From the NCBI GenBank assembly GCA_002914805.1, contig JXTB01000001.1, positions 552,838 to 616,837 on the forward strand: DNA of 64,000 nt, given 5' to 3'. Origin of the DNA: Parasponia andersonii. Taxonomy: Eukaryota > Streptophyta > Magnoliopsida > Rosales > Cannabaceae. Made by a program: the position numbers and the translations under genes. Below, piece after piece: positions 36,230 to 48,758 of the stretch. Position 1 is the stretch's first letter; the number at the start of each line of letters is the position of its first letter. The notes below the pieces were generated by a model that made no database searches, was not told where the DNA came from, and was given only the letters and a program-made list of their open reading frames with translations.

Positions 36230-37130
36230 ACCAGATTTCTTCTGATCATTTTTCATTTGAGGGCAATTGTCAATAAAATAACCACTTTTACCACATTTGT
36301 AACGTAACCCTACACCCTTACGACACTCTCCAAAATGATTCTTCCCATATGATGGGCAAGGTGGTATAGTAGTAGCGGTGGTCCTCTGGTCAGTCCTAGG
36401 GCGCTTACCCTAATCAGGTCACTTCTACTGAGCTAGAGCCTCTTTTCTTTTTATGTTCTGAGGATATTGAATAGAAGTCTTTCGTCCTCCATTTCCCTGA
36501 AAACTAGGTCTGAAACCCTTTTGCATCTCTCTAGCCTGTCTTTCTCTTCTAATCTTTTCTTCATCCAAAACATCTTTCTCTGCTTGCTCAGCATCTAATG
36601 CCTTGTTTGTAATCTGAGCAAATGGTACACCTCGAATTCCACTTGATTTCAAATCTTTTACAATAGTCTTCCTCAGACCTTGCATAAACTAATCTACCTT
36701 AAGCTTATTAGTGACAACCATGTGAGGTACATATCGTGATAACTCATCAAATTTATGGATATATTCTACAATAGTCATCTCTCCTTATTTCAGATTGGCA
36801 AACTCTACCCTTTTGCTAGCTCTCATGGCATTAGTAAAATACTTCCCATAGAATAACTCTTTAAAACGTTCCCAAGTCATAGTAGTAACATCGTAAATAG
36901 TGCTTATAGTATCCCACCAGTATTATGCATGATGTCTTAGCATAAAACCAGCACAAGAGACTTTATCTACATCAAGAACTTTAACATACTCAAGCATACA
37001 CTCAATGGTCCTAATCCACTGCTCAGCTTGTATTGGCTCAATCCCACCATCAAAAGTTAGAGGATAGAGTTTCTTGAATCTTTCTCCAGTACTTTTACTG
37101 GCATCTTGTCTCTATTAAAGTGGCAGTAGT
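36230..37130 (-). pseudogene. Element B gag region
   Basis: Readable blocks on the minus strand: LYPLTFDGGIEPIQAEQWIR, MTWERFKELFYGKYF, YIHKFDELSRYVPHM and DAEQAEKDVLDEEKIRRERQ, then a cysteine/histidine-rich region near 36250-36420 (zinc knuckle). Fossil. Confidence 0.8.
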
Positions 37131-37465
37131 GGAGGGTTAGGTTGATTTTTTTATCTCATACATTGCTCTAATATGTTTTGAATCAAAGAAGCTAGTTGTT
37201 CAACTTGATTATCACCCTGTGAAGAAGATGCACCCCTATCAATATTATCTTAATCCCGAGTAGTCACCATACTGACATCCTAACACCTAGAATTCATAAC
37301 TCTCTTTATAGCCAATAATAATCATCACCAGAATATAAATGCAAATAAATAAAAAAGATTATAATAGTATCAGAATCCATATCAAATACTTACAGAGGAG
37401 TGAGGCTTCCCTTCTTTCTAGACTTGTCTATAGAAGCAGTCTTTAGAATCATTTTAAAACATAAA

Positions 37466-37476
37466 CTCTGATACCA
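37466..37476 (-). other. Primer-binding site of element B
   Basis: TGGTATCAGAG on the minus strand, two bases after the LTR end (GGATGTTATA). It is complementary to the 3' end of initiator methionine tRNA, the usual primer for chromoviruses. This fixes the inner edge of the upstream LTR. Confidence 0.8.
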
Positions 37477-37478
37477 AC

Positions 37479-39881
37479 TATAACATCCTCTAAATTTCAC
37501 AAATATATGTAAGAATATTTGTCAAAATATTTAGTAAAATCGAGAGACGCTACTCGACTTAGAACTGATAAAATAAGGGAAGATTAAAATTTTTCAACTT
37601 TCTCGAAAGAGAAAGAAAAACTCCACTCATATTTAAATATAATATAATTTATACATATATACATACTCACAAAATGGACCTCTCGCACAAATATACATAA
37701 TATATACACACACTTAAAATAGATACAAAATCTTCTATTAGAAAACCATAATGATAAAATGCTCTTATACACAAGCTACGGTCAGAAAGTCGACGCTCCT
37801 CCTCTAAACTCACATGTCATCAATACATTTGCAATGTAACAATATTTATGAGTGTAAAACTCAGTAAGTAACATATGAAGATACAAAGTGTATATAATAT
37901 GAAATAGATAATCATATGATTGGGATCCTCACATATATTATATTGCCTGACAAGACCGTGAATCACATAATGAGCCACTCAAAGAATATATAATATATCA
38001 TGAACAATATAGAGGTCTCAAGTCCCAAAGAATCCCCTCTATGTACAGTAGAGGTCTACCCCATACCACCATCAAAATATTTCTGAAAGAACCATAGCGT
38101 CCCTAAAAGGTCTAGAATATTACTGAAGGAACCGAAGTGTCCCTGAAGGAACCATATCACATATTTGGGTACTGACCAGCTATACTCTAGTCACCAATAC
38201 TTGTAAAGTAATATAAATACACTACGCATTTATGTCTCATATAAAGCTAAATAACAAATACATATCTACACATATCCATAGATTCTATATCCACAAATTC
38301 ATAGAAATAAATAATTTCTTATATTGTAGATGTGACATTACTTACTTCGCTTCTGAACTTTACGTAATTTCTTTTGAAATGCTCTTAACTCTAGATACAG
38401 TTGATGTGCTCCTAATATTTAGCTAATATTAAATATCTTTTCTTTTTTTTTTAAATAAAATTATTACATGACTTTCTTTCTTTTGGCATAAAACTTCACA
38501 AATAAAAACATGCAAATAATAATTCCACCAAATCTCAAATATCACTCAATAAGGCATGTAAACTTATACACACTTGTTACTAGGTTTCTAGAAAATAATC
38601 ATATGGACATATAACTAGAAAACATAATTATATATACATCTACAAGATTAAACTTCCCACATCTAGCGTATCAATAATAAATGAGTTCAATAAAGTTTAT
38701 AGAAACATATGAAGTTAAAAAAAATGTAAAAGTATATAATACTTTATCTGAATTAATCAAAATTCCTTGTACTATAGTTAAAAAATTCAAAAATACTCAT
38801 GTATAAAATACACATGTGAGGATTATCTCACATAAACACTCTATGACTTCTTTCTTCTTTTTTTTTAGTAATGAATTAATATTGTTGATAATACCTTAAT
38901 CGGGTTGACACTCTTGCTATGTTTGAGATTAAGGCTCATAGTTAGGATCTTGCAAGAAAAGAATGACACATTACTTCGAAAAGCTGGTTGAAGTCTTGTG
39001 AAACTAAGAGGTGGCTGGCGATTACTACCAGGACAATATGTAAGTTAACATTATATAGACTTAATAAATGTCATAAAAGTTGTCAACTTGTTCAAAGTTA
39101 TGGCTCTTTTTAATTACTTAACTATTATTAAAAAAATTAACTATTATTAGAAAGATGGAGAAATATGGAGAAGATAAGGACAAGGCCACATCAGTTTAAT
39201 ATAAACATGAAGTTTCAAGAAACTTATTAACAAAATAAATAATTCTCTTTTTCTTTTTCATATATATATATATGAATTTTAAATTAAATATCCTATAACT
39301 AGAAGTCACTAATATAATGTAGAATCAATTCTTTCAAATTATAATTACTTTAATAAAAAAAATACTCATACAAAAATAGATAAAGACATGCCTAGTCATA
39401 AAGAAAAATACCCACTTCCTCTAAATAACAAAACATGAGTGAAATGACAAAATTTAACCATATAACATTTGAATTGAAATAATAGTATTAGAAGTAGCAT
39501 CATGTGAACAAATAATCCAATTAAAGGCACGCCAAAACTTGTATCATATTTAACAAAATGACACATTTTAAAAAAATCACCACCACTTATCGAAGCAAAT
39601 AACAATTTATTCAATTAATTCATTTCTAACCGTATAATCTAATGAATAATCTTATTTAATTAATTGACTTAACACATGTCAACTCGTACCAATGAGATTG
39701 TAGTGAGTATTTCATTGTAAAATTACTTTACAAATAAAGATTATAAAAATCAAAACAAGTACTCAAATTTATATACCCATAAATGTATTAATATATAAAA
39801 TAAAATATTATGTCGTCATGCTATATTGGCTCTTTAATTATGTGAGGAATCGGGTGTTATTTAGGAATTTGAGATATCATA
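37479..39881 (-). mobile_element. Element B upstream LTR (2.4 kb)
   Basis: Bounded by the primer site at 37478 and by the target duplication GATAT at 39882-39886. It contains the ~155-bp module at 38045-38200, which resembles the sequence found beside both A LTRs, and an AT run near 39260. Collinear with 13011-13540 plus 30743-32764. Confidence 0.85.
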
Positions 39882-39886
39882 GATAT

Positions 39887-40153
39887 AGTATAAAGGTTCA
39901 ATACCATTAGACAGAAAGCTCGGTATGCTGAAAGAATAAAGAATATATCTATGAAAATAACACTATATGCACATGTATTACGATCATGTTTGTTGATAAC
40001 TTGGTCAAATAATAGTTTTTCGATAAAATGTAATTTTCACGCTTTTTGGAGCCATATTCACTGTGTATAATATGTCAACTAGTTTTTATTCAATGTCTAA
40101 GACTCATTTGTAGCATCTTATTTGTCAGCTCTATGTGCGAACGAGGTAGCATT
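39887..40153 (+). mobile_element. Element A' 3' LTR, right part
   Basis: Resumes the A-type LTR (AGTATAAAGGTTCAATACC) and runs to about 40153, where a copia-type LTR start interrupts it. Counterpart of 12917-13010. Confidence 0.8.
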
Positions 40154-40271
40154 TGCTGGAATAATGTCCTATAAAGTAGTTTATTATTTAGACATTATAA
40201 ACAATATTTATTGGATTATTTATTTGTCTATTTTGTTGGTAATAAATTCCATATTATGAATTTTTATTTTN
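40154..40271 (+). mobile_element. Copia-type LTR fragment ending at an unknown base
   Basis: TGCTGGAATAATGTCC... resembles the start of a Ty1/copia LTR. It breaks off at the single N at 40271, so the join to the following sequence is uncertain. Confidence 0.5.
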
Positions 40272-40313
40272 ATTTTGTATATTACTTTCCATGTTTCCAA
40301 CTCTAAAATAGTC

Positions 40314-41064
40314 TTAGCATAGTCACCACGTTGCTGGTCACTCCTATACACCCAAGTATAGCCAAAGTTGGTGAATCCTACCTTAGAAAGTGAAAACTAA
40401 TCATACTTTGACTTATGATCTTATATGGCCAATCTTATTATAATTTGGTGGAACCTAGCCCCTTAACCAATCATTAAACATAAAAAGAAAGTCAATTAGA
40501 CTCCAATTAACAATGCAAACATAGTATTAGCACTCAATTATTAGAATGCATAAAAATGACATTACGCGATTAAGCCTAGTCTAAGCTAACTCAGTGTAAC
40601 TAAATACGAATTAGTGTCCTAAATGCTACCTTATGCTTACTTGGAGTCGACAAATAAAATGCTATAAATGATTCCTAGATATTGAATCAAGCTTATTTGA
40701 CATGTTAAACACACCGTGAATTCGGCTCCGAATTGTGTGGAAATTACATTTTACCGAAAAACTTCTATTTGACCAAGTTATCAACAAATACGATCTTAAT
40801 GCATGTGCACATAGTATTACTTTCATAATTATATTCTTTGTTCTTTTAGCAGACCGAGCTCTCTCTCTGAGGGTATTGAACCTTTATACTGCGTTGGGAC
40901 ACTTCGATAATCATTAGTGTAATAACATTTATGTAAATGCACATAAAATAATGAATGAGCATGTTACTAAGAAACTAGTATTAACGACTTCTAGATGCCT
41001 AATATGCAATTAGAATTTATTTATTATTGGCTTAGTATGCATGTGTGAATCTTGGGCATCACAA
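40314..41064 (-). mobile_element. A-type LTR fragment, minus strand
   Basis: Reverse-complementary to the first ~750 bp of the A LTR; the right end at 41064 reads TGATGCCCAAGATTCACACA on the minus strand. It parallels 7670-8421. The rest of the LTR is missing on the left, where the copia fragment and the N at 40271 lie. Confidence 0.8.
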
Positions 41065-41331
41065 AGCTAGATGACAAGAAATTTGTAATTGATGAAGCAC
41101 AATTCTTAGCGTGTTTTTGTGAAGAACTTTTGACAATACTTGGACTTTTGTATCAGTTTTGATTGTGGCAATATGTAAAGCTTTAGTGAGCACAACTATA
41201 TGTAACTCTTTATTACTAGAATATTGTATTAATCTTAATATTTGTTATTGAAATGTTTTTTATTAGTATAAGTTTGAATTACCTCATTTATAGCACTATT
41301 GAAATGCTACTAAAATTTCTCTAATAGAATA

Positions 41332-41336
<5 letters not shown>
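41065..41336. other. Unassigned sequence right of the A-type fragment
   Basis: Starts CAAAGCTAGATGACAAGAAA and contains short open stretches, but nothing that I recognise. It may be the old target into which the minus-strand LTR inserted. Confidence 0.4.

Positions 41337-41367
<31 letters not shown>
41337..41367. repeat. (TA)n microsatellite
   Basis: About 31 bp of alternating T and A. Confidence 0.95.
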
Positions 41368-41371
<4 letters not shown>

Positions 41372-44300
41372 GCATTAGCCAGGTGGCCTTGCACCTTTTA
41401 CCACCCGTTGCTTCACCTCTGACCGCCTTCCTGGGGTGGTGATAGCTTGTAGGCTGATGGTAGTAGTGTTTCTGCCACCATTAGTATTTTCTAAATTAAT
41501 TAATTAGTTAATTAATTGGATAATTGTTTCATTTGAATTCAAATTTTAGAAATAGGAAACTATTTAAATAAGATTAGGATAGTTATCTATTTTTGAATTA
41601 TCCTATTTTAGATTTGAATTACTTTAAGAAAATATTAAATTTGAATTAATTTGATAATTAGGATATTATCTAGTAATTAATTTGAATTTAAATAGGATAT
41701 CTATTAATTTTTGAAATTGAATAAGATTTCCTATATTATCTCTAATACTTAAATCTTGAATTTAAATAGATAATGGTTATTCAAATTAATTAAGATATTT
41801 AATAAGATTAGATATGGTAAGATATTATCCTGATAAATTTAAGAGTGAATTTGAATTTAAATGGGATATCTACTAATTTTTTAAATTAGATAAGATTTCC
41901 TATCTGTTTATATTTAAATTTTGAATTTAAGTAGATAACAACTATTCTTATTAATTTGATATTCAATGTGATTAAATATGATTAGATAATTATCCATAAA
42001 TCATGATAGTTTAACTTTGAATAATTTAAATTTAGTAATTATCTTTAATTTAAATTCGATTTAAATTAGGATATAGTTTTGAATTTAAATTCAAAACTAA
42101 GTCTAATTAGATTAGATTTAAATAATTACTATTCATAGATTATTCAAATTCATAATTAACCAAATTAATTAGGATAGAAAAGATTTGAATTTAATTAGAT
42201 TAATAGTCAATACTTAATTGTAATAACTATTTATCTAGTAACTATTCTAATTATAGTAATTAGAATATTGTTAGAGATAAACTAATTTGATTAGTAACTC
42301 TACTGATTAATGAGATTAATCACATAACTAATTAATGAGTTTAATTAGATAATTAATTAATATGATTAATTAATTAGAAAGTTATATCTTTTATGATTAA
42401 ATAATTTTAATTAATTATTGAAATCTAATAATGATTAGATTTCTACTATAATTAAATTTAGATATGATCTTTATTTAATTATTAGAATTATTTGATAATA
42501 AGTTTCTAATTAATTAGGATTTATTAAAAGAGTTTTAATTATTTCCTACTTTAACCTTATCTAAATTATAGTTATAGAAATAGGGTTTCTATAATTAAAA
42601 GTAATTATATTTTATTATCCTTTAAATCTTAATGAGTTTAAGCTAGTATCTTAATGAGATTAAGATAAGAATAGAAAAATTAATCAGTTCTTTAATTAAT
42701 TAATAATTGGATAATATATGTGATTTATTTTCTAATTATTTAAATTATCTTAATAAGTCAATAATTTAAAAATATTTGATATTTTTAAATTTAGACAAAA
42801 ATTAGTTATGAACTTAATTCTTACATATTGGATAATATGTTTTACTAGAAAACATTAATTATTGAATTTAATTAATTTTGAATAATTATTAATGCGATTA
42901 ATTTTTAATATTAATAATTATTTACCAACTATTAATATGATTTATAATTAATAATTAAAATTAATTAATGAGATTAATTATATTAATTAAAAGGATAATA
43001 ATACTATAAGAATAATTATTTATTTTCATGAGTTGTAAGGAAATTAGAGCCTGATTTTAATGAGATTAATATGTTTTAATTAAGAAAATATTTTGATTGT
43101 ATGATAATTATGATAATATTTTGTGCGGTAATATTTGACATAAAATATGTATAATTTTGAGATAATTATGATAATATTTTATGTGACAAAAGGCATTTTA
43201 ATAATTATGAGATAATTATGTTTTTAGAAAATACATTCGATATGATTGTCATATTTAGTGGGAAGATTTTAATTTTTTTTTAATTTTTAATCCAAAATTA
43301 TTTAAACCATTCTTTAGTTTTGAAATGATTAGTTTTGAGAAAATTAATGAATGTGTATAAAGTTGTTTATATTCATTACTTGCATTTATAAATGTTTATA
43401 AAACTTTTATATAAAATATTTTTATAACTATTTATTAATTTTTATAAATGCACTTGGAATTTAATTTGATTAAATTCTACTACTAAGAATCTTTAAAATT
43501 ATTGGTTGAATAATTTTAGTCGTTAAAGTTTCTTAGTTAGATTTTTCAAAATTAATGTTTTATATAGGACTTGTTTAAATACTATTTTCAATTATTTATC
43601 TTTTTTTGAAAGATTGTTAACCAAATAATTGAATTTTCTTCTAGAAAAATTTTACTTGAATGATTTACAATCCACATACTTTCTTATTTGATCGTTATGT
43701 CTTGTATACTTTTATTGTCTACTTTTATATACACGGGATGTATAATATATAGTATTAGCACTTTGGTTTTAAACAATAATTATTCGATTATAGCACCATG
43801 TTTAGAATTGTACGTCATAATGTCTTAAATTAGCTCATTCTCTCTGAGTCGCATAACTAAACATACATAATTGATTTTGTGGTTACTAAGTAAGTTAGAT
43901 AACTGAGTAAAATTAGGAATCGCTATAATTTAAAAAAAAATGATTGAGTGGGAGTGGGTATGAGATATCCATAGTTTTTATCATTGGTTTAATAGTTTTA
44001 AAGATGTGCCTCGCCTCAGGATCTTGCTGAGCTCCCGTAGGAAAGTTTTCATTTGGGTATTACTGGTATTGAATCTTTTAGGATAAATTTACAAGTAGAC
44101 TTTGCGTACTAAACTCCCATAGGAGACTCTATTATATAAGAAAGCTTGTAAATTGAAATGATGGTTACACACTCAACATGGGATACTATTAACCTCCTGT
44201 AGGAGCTATGTTAGTAATTCTATGGGCCGATAAGTAGGGTAATTAGCAAATTAGAATATGAAATATTTGTCTTTTTGTCTAAAGTGAATTGTTCACATTT

Positions 44301-44833
44301 GTTAAGTATTCTAAATTTTTTCATATTCAGATAAACTAGCAAACTTAGTTGAGTACTAAGAGGATCATAATTTGCATACTTATCTATAGTTTATCCTTAG
44401 ATTCCAAATGACCAATAAAAGCATAACATATTATCTTCTTGTTTGATTATACGTCATTACATTTATGTTTCTTATTTTACTCTATATATACTATAATATC
44501 TTGCACGAATTGTCTGCTGATTTTAGATTAGTTACTTTGATTGGTAAATCATAAGAGTTGGTGATTTCATCAAAATTCATTCCTGATAATTAATACCATT
44601 GCTGATGCATTTATTATCTTACTACGAAATTAAATCAAAACAAAAATGTTTGTATTCGAGTATTTTTCCCTATATGTTTAATTGAGATATAACTTACAAA
44701 ATTTAATTTTGAATTAAATTCAATAAATTCAATTATGAATTGGATTTATTTTATAATTTCTCTCTGATTGGAAATTTATCATTTTGTAGTTTCTGAGGAA
44801 ATACTATTTCATTAGACGAATAAGGTTTCCAGA
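41368..44833. other. Very AT-rich stretch, possibly the leader of copia element D
   Basis: Built from TTAATT/AATTAA words with several imperfect repeats such as AATTTAAATAGGATATCTA (near 41685 and, diverged, 41856). From 43960 it is less AT-rich and has CTCCCGTAGGA/CTCCCATAGGA/CTCCTGTAGGA spaced about 90-100 bp, a phrase repeated at 44032, 44121 and 44204. No coding region recognised. It lies between LTR debris and the copia coding part. Confidence 0.5.
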
Positions 44834-46371
44834 ATGAGAAAAGAGACAAGGGTATATAATACACAGAGTAGAATAAGAACGTCTATAGAGACATCACAGC
44901 GTTCAATGAGATTAAACGATAATCAACTTGAGGATACCTCTACTGAAAAGAGGCTAGGATCTTTTCTAGTAGTTAGATCATCCGGAAGGCCAAGAAAATC
45001 TCTCTCAGCTGAGGATATGCGAGGTCTCTAGCTAGTGGACTCAGGAACTAGTGTCAATATCTGGAACGACAAGAAATAGTTCATTGAACCAAATCAATTA
45101 GCTGACGTTGGTCGTCATGTGGAAGTTATAGATAATTGAAGAGTTTGAATTAAAGGCATAAGTGATGCTTACTTGAAAATTAATGATAGTTCTATGATCA
45201 TGAAAGATTGCTACTATGCACCAGAGTTTAGTGTAAATGCTTTCTCGGTATCGAAGATGTATCAAAAAGGCTACTGCTTTATGTTTGACAAAAAGGTGCA
45301 CGTCTTCTATAATAATCTATATTGTACTGTGTGGGAGAAATGTAGAATGGCCTTTATGTTCTAACCCCAAGGCCATAAAGTGCATCATCTTCAATGATGA
45401 GTATTAGTAAACTCCAGGAGATGGTGAAAGACATTAGGAAAGAGTGCAATATCATCGATTGGCACAAGTGACTTGGACAAATGTCATGTTTAAAAATTCA
45501 TAGACTTATGGAGTTGGGTCACTTACATGAAGTAGATATCAGCAATGACATAGACTGCGAAGATTGTAAGAAGCCTATAAAGTACAAGCATCATCTTTCT
45601 ACTAGTTATGAGAAGGTCGAGGCATGTTTGGAATGCATACATCTGCATATCTATAAACCTATGGAGGTAGTTTTCTACAATAAGAATACATTGTTTGCCA
45701 CTTTTGTTGAGGAATATTCAGACTTTAGTAAAGTATATCTTCTGAAGAAATATGATGAAGCCCTAGATGCTTTCCATGAGTTCAACATAAAGGTGCAGAT
45801 GTAACACGAAACCTAGGTCAAGAAGTTCAAGATTGAATTTGAACACGGAGACATTGATTCTCTACGTGACCTGTTGAGACTAACACAAGCTGATCTTACT
45901 ATTCCCTATGCATATGCAACTATCTATGAGCATAGTCATATAGGAGCTACTGAGAGGTACAACATTAGACTTAAGCACACCATAGAGTTGATTTACAAGG
46001 AGTCGCTACTATCGAAAAGGTATTGGGAATACGCTTTAAAGACAACTTTATATATTCTCAATTTCACTCCATCAGATAAAGTTGCTTTGATACCTTTTTA
46101 GATGTGGATGGACTATATAAAGAGCTAAGAGCATCTAAAGGTATGGGGTTGTGAAGTATACCTGTGCAAGAAATTGGAAGACGAAGTTGATAAGAATTTA
46201 GAAAAATATTTTCTGTTTGGCTACTTGAAGGATGAGAAGGGCTATTTTCTTTATAGACAATCTACCAACACTACCTTCATCAACAAAAGTGGAGACAATC
46301 TGGAGGATGAGAGAGAAGTCTGTCAAGAAAACGATGAAAAGAGAGCGTATATTCTTCATTTCTTTTCTTAG
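44834..46371 (+). pseudogene. Copia element D: protease to integrase region, no RT seen
   Basis: Readable blocks: LVDSGTSVNIW (protease-like), DCYYAPEFSVNAFSVSKMY (GAG-pre-integrase flank), HRLMELGHLHEVD...CEDCKKPIK (zinc-binding), FATFVEEYSDFSKVYLLKKY (core), KRYWEYALKTTLYILNFTPS and FGYLKDEKGYFLYRQSTNTT (C-terminal). Copia order is protease, integrase, RT, RNase H, but a polypurine tract and LTR start follow at 46484-46493 with no RT or RNase H. A deletion derivative, with about six or more breaks. Confidence 0.8.
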
Positions 46372-46483
46372 TCTTTTAAGTTGTTAGTTGAACACTTAAA
46401 TTTTTTTGCTTTTATCAATTTTAGTCATTTGGAATATTTTTGGGCTTTTAGTATATTAGTTTGAGTAACTGCTTTTTAGACAA

Positions 46484-46492
46484 GTGGGAGCT
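46484..46492 (+). other. Polypurine tract of copia element D
   Basis: AGTGGGAGCT lies just before a TG start; AGTGGGAG is a common copia plus-strand priming site. Confidence 0.65.
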
Positions 46493-48060
46493 TGTTGAGA
46501 TATTTGATCTAAAATACAGATTTCTAATTTTACCCTATTAGTGTAAACAACTTTCTCTTATATGCAATTATGATATTTGCTAGATTAAATTGTCTCAATT
46601 GAATAGTTTATTTATCTGAAAAAGATTCCATGACTTTATTTGTGTATAAAAAAACAAATATAATTAAGTGTTAATTATGGGGAGACTTGTTTCTTTATCC
46701 AAGTCTAAATTAATTAGTTCACAATCTGTAAATAAAGATGAAATACTTTATTTACTAAAGATTGTAGTATTCGTCTATCTCAACAGAAACGATATGTCTC
46801 AAATCATTGAAGTGTCTGACTTCTGATAAAAATACTAGTACAACATAAATAAGTTATGTGTAAACAAGACTAGGTAATATAAAGAAGTGGAGTGTCGTAA
46901 CTCAATTCTTATATTACCACAAATTAGCTCTTAATATGTAGATATTAAACCTTGATGTTTGATTGGACTTACTTTCATAGGTTATAGCCTTTGATTTGTT
47001 AAAAGATTACTCTATAAAATTAGAGGTGAACTCTGGCATATTGAAAGTTGTAGTTTATGAATTGATAGGAATGCCAAATAGTTAAGGACATTATATATTA
47101 ATGTCACTTTAAGGTCTTTCGATATTAATAGAATAATTAAATCTAAGATCTTAGTATTTACTTTGTGAATTGGTTGATAACTTTGTCTAAATGGCCATCG
47201 AGAATAAAATTATCGATAACATTATTCTTGATAGAAAGATGGTAACTTAAAGGTAAATATGTGTTGGAGGGGTATTACGATAATTTCACCTATCCAACTA
47301 TAGCATTATATAGGGATTGTACATGTGGTGTAGAATATACTAGATGGATCAGTTAATCAAGGCTAGTTGAATCTCTATAAAAGGCATGACATTTAATCTA
47401 AGAGTACAGTCTTGGGCCTTTAGTGGAGTGTCCCCTTTTCTAATAGTATTTATTATACTATTGGAGCTTAAATTATTTGGATTTATTAGGTTCCTTGTAT
47501 AGCTCAACAAAGCTCATTAATTGGTTAGTAGTATTTGTGAAATTAGTTTCATGAAACTGTATAAAATAATGATTCTATATCGAAGTTGATATTTTTTTTA
47601 AATAAGTTTCATAAGTTGAACATATTTATAAAAATACACCTAAAGCTCAAATTAGAGAACAAACTCAATCCTAATTTGAATGGAATTAGCAGTTTTGAGC
47701 CCCATATATATAAGATATATGAGAAAAAATTGAACAAACCTAACACTAGTGCCACACGCATAAGGCAGAGAGAGTGTGTGTGTTACATGCATAGCAGAGT
47801 AAAAATGAGAGAGAAAAGTTTTCTTCAATCTCAAAATCTCATCTCAAGTCCCTATATTCTAAAATATCAAGAAGGTGTTCTTGATCGTTCTCCAACAACG
47901 GATTCAACTTGGTGCCCACTTACCTCATCAATCAAGAGCAAGAGCATAGACAAAAGATCTAGTGTTGAAGATTTGATCACCATCAATAAGGAGATCGAGG
48001 AAGAACACGCTACATGAGGTAAACCCTAATATTATCTCTAAGGTTTATGTATCTAGATTT
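46493..48060 (+). mobile_element. Copia element D 3' LTR, right end uncertain
   Basis: Starts TGTTGAGATATTTGATC after the polypurine tract. A TATA box CTATAAAAGG at 47374-47383 marks the promoter, followed by a transcribed-looking leader. The end is not resolved because no second copy is in the window. The + strand ORF 47586-48017 falls in the leader and is not considered a gene. Confidence 0.55.
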
Positions 48061-48234
48061 AATTTATATTATACATAATCCTGTATATAATATATACATG
48101 TTCTATGGTTATGAATACTATTTTCATGTAAAAATTTTAAAACCTAAATCCGTTATTTTTTCTGCTGCATTAATAATGTGATCATGTGTTTTCTACATTT
48201 GCATGTATATATGATTTTTTCTAAGTGCTAGGTC

Positions 48235-48465
48235 AAATTTACCATCACTTAATCCATGTCAACTCATACCAAAGAGCGTTTCTAGAGCATTTCAGTACAA
48301 AATTATTTTGTAAACAAACATTGATAATTAAAATAAATTAATAAGATAGGTACTAAAAATTATATTCACATAGGGCATAATATAAAATAATATGCAATTA
48401 ATTTATTATTGGATCTTTTAACTAGGTGAGGAGTTGGGTGTCATATGAAAGTTCAGGATATCACA
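48235..48465 (-). mobile_element. B-type LTR stub inserted in the receptor-kinase exon
   Basis: Aligns with the last ~230 bp (+ strand) of the B LTR at 39650-39881 and 32530-32764, ending GGATATCACA at 48465. On the minus strand this is the LTR start TGTGATATCC, and it follows directly on kinase coding sequence. The remainder of the LTR is missing on the left. Confidence 0.75.
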
Positions 48466-48629
48466 CTTACCAAGCCAAAGTCTGATATTTTTGGATTCAT
48501 ACCATAGTCTATAAGAATTTTGCTCGTTTTCAAATCTCTATGAATGATCCTGAGTCTAGAGTCTTGATAAAGATAAAGAAGCCCTCAAGCTATCCTAAGA
48601 ACAATTTCAAAATGCATCTCCCAATCCAG
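48466..48629 (-). pseudogene. Receptor-kinase exon 5: catalytic loop, cut by an LTR
   Basis: LDWEMHFEIVLRIA, stop, [42 protein letters not shown] and DFG motifs are intact, while the usual A-R-G-L has a stop in place of R. Coding ends at 48466 exactly where a B-type LTR starts, so the activation segment and the C-lobe are lost. The acceptor position before LDW reads AC rather than AG. Confidence 0.9.
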
Positions 48630-48758
48630 TAACAAGTTTTTTGTGTCATCTTGCAAATTATGCATTTTTCCCCAAAGAGAGAAAATTGGTATCTATTGTA
48701 TACAGATCAAATGCAATGAACTAATTAAACCAGCAAAGTATCTAGTAGAAATAAATAC

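Larger units (their letters stand above)
32765..37478 (-). mobile_element. Element B internal region: gag-pol of a Tekay/Del-like chromovirus
   Basis: On the minus strand: primer-binding site TGGTATCAGAG (37476-37466), gag, zinc knuckle, protease, RT, RNase H, integrase, chromodomain-like tail and polypurine tract (AGGAGGGAAGAT near 32776-32765). It is the same lineage as A, but clearly another family by LTR. About ten or more interruptions. Confidence 0.85.
13011..39881 (-). mobile_element. Element B: chromovirus (Tekay/Del-like), minus strand, with nested insertions
   Basis: On the + strand the element runs from TATAACATCC (13011) to GATATCATA (39881), flanked by the 5-bp target duplication GATAC/GATAT in the LTR of A'. 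Its minus-strand order is upstream LTR 37479-39881, primer-binding site, gag, protease, RT, RNase H, integrase, chromodomain-like tail, polypurine tract and downstream LTR (32764 down to 13011, itself split by element A). It looks broken, with well over ten interruptions, and is old relative to A and C, which sit inside it. Confidence 0.85.

Noticed and set aside
47586-48017. + strand ORF of 143 residues
   Set aside because: Falls in the transcribed leader part of the copia D LTR; no protein motif.
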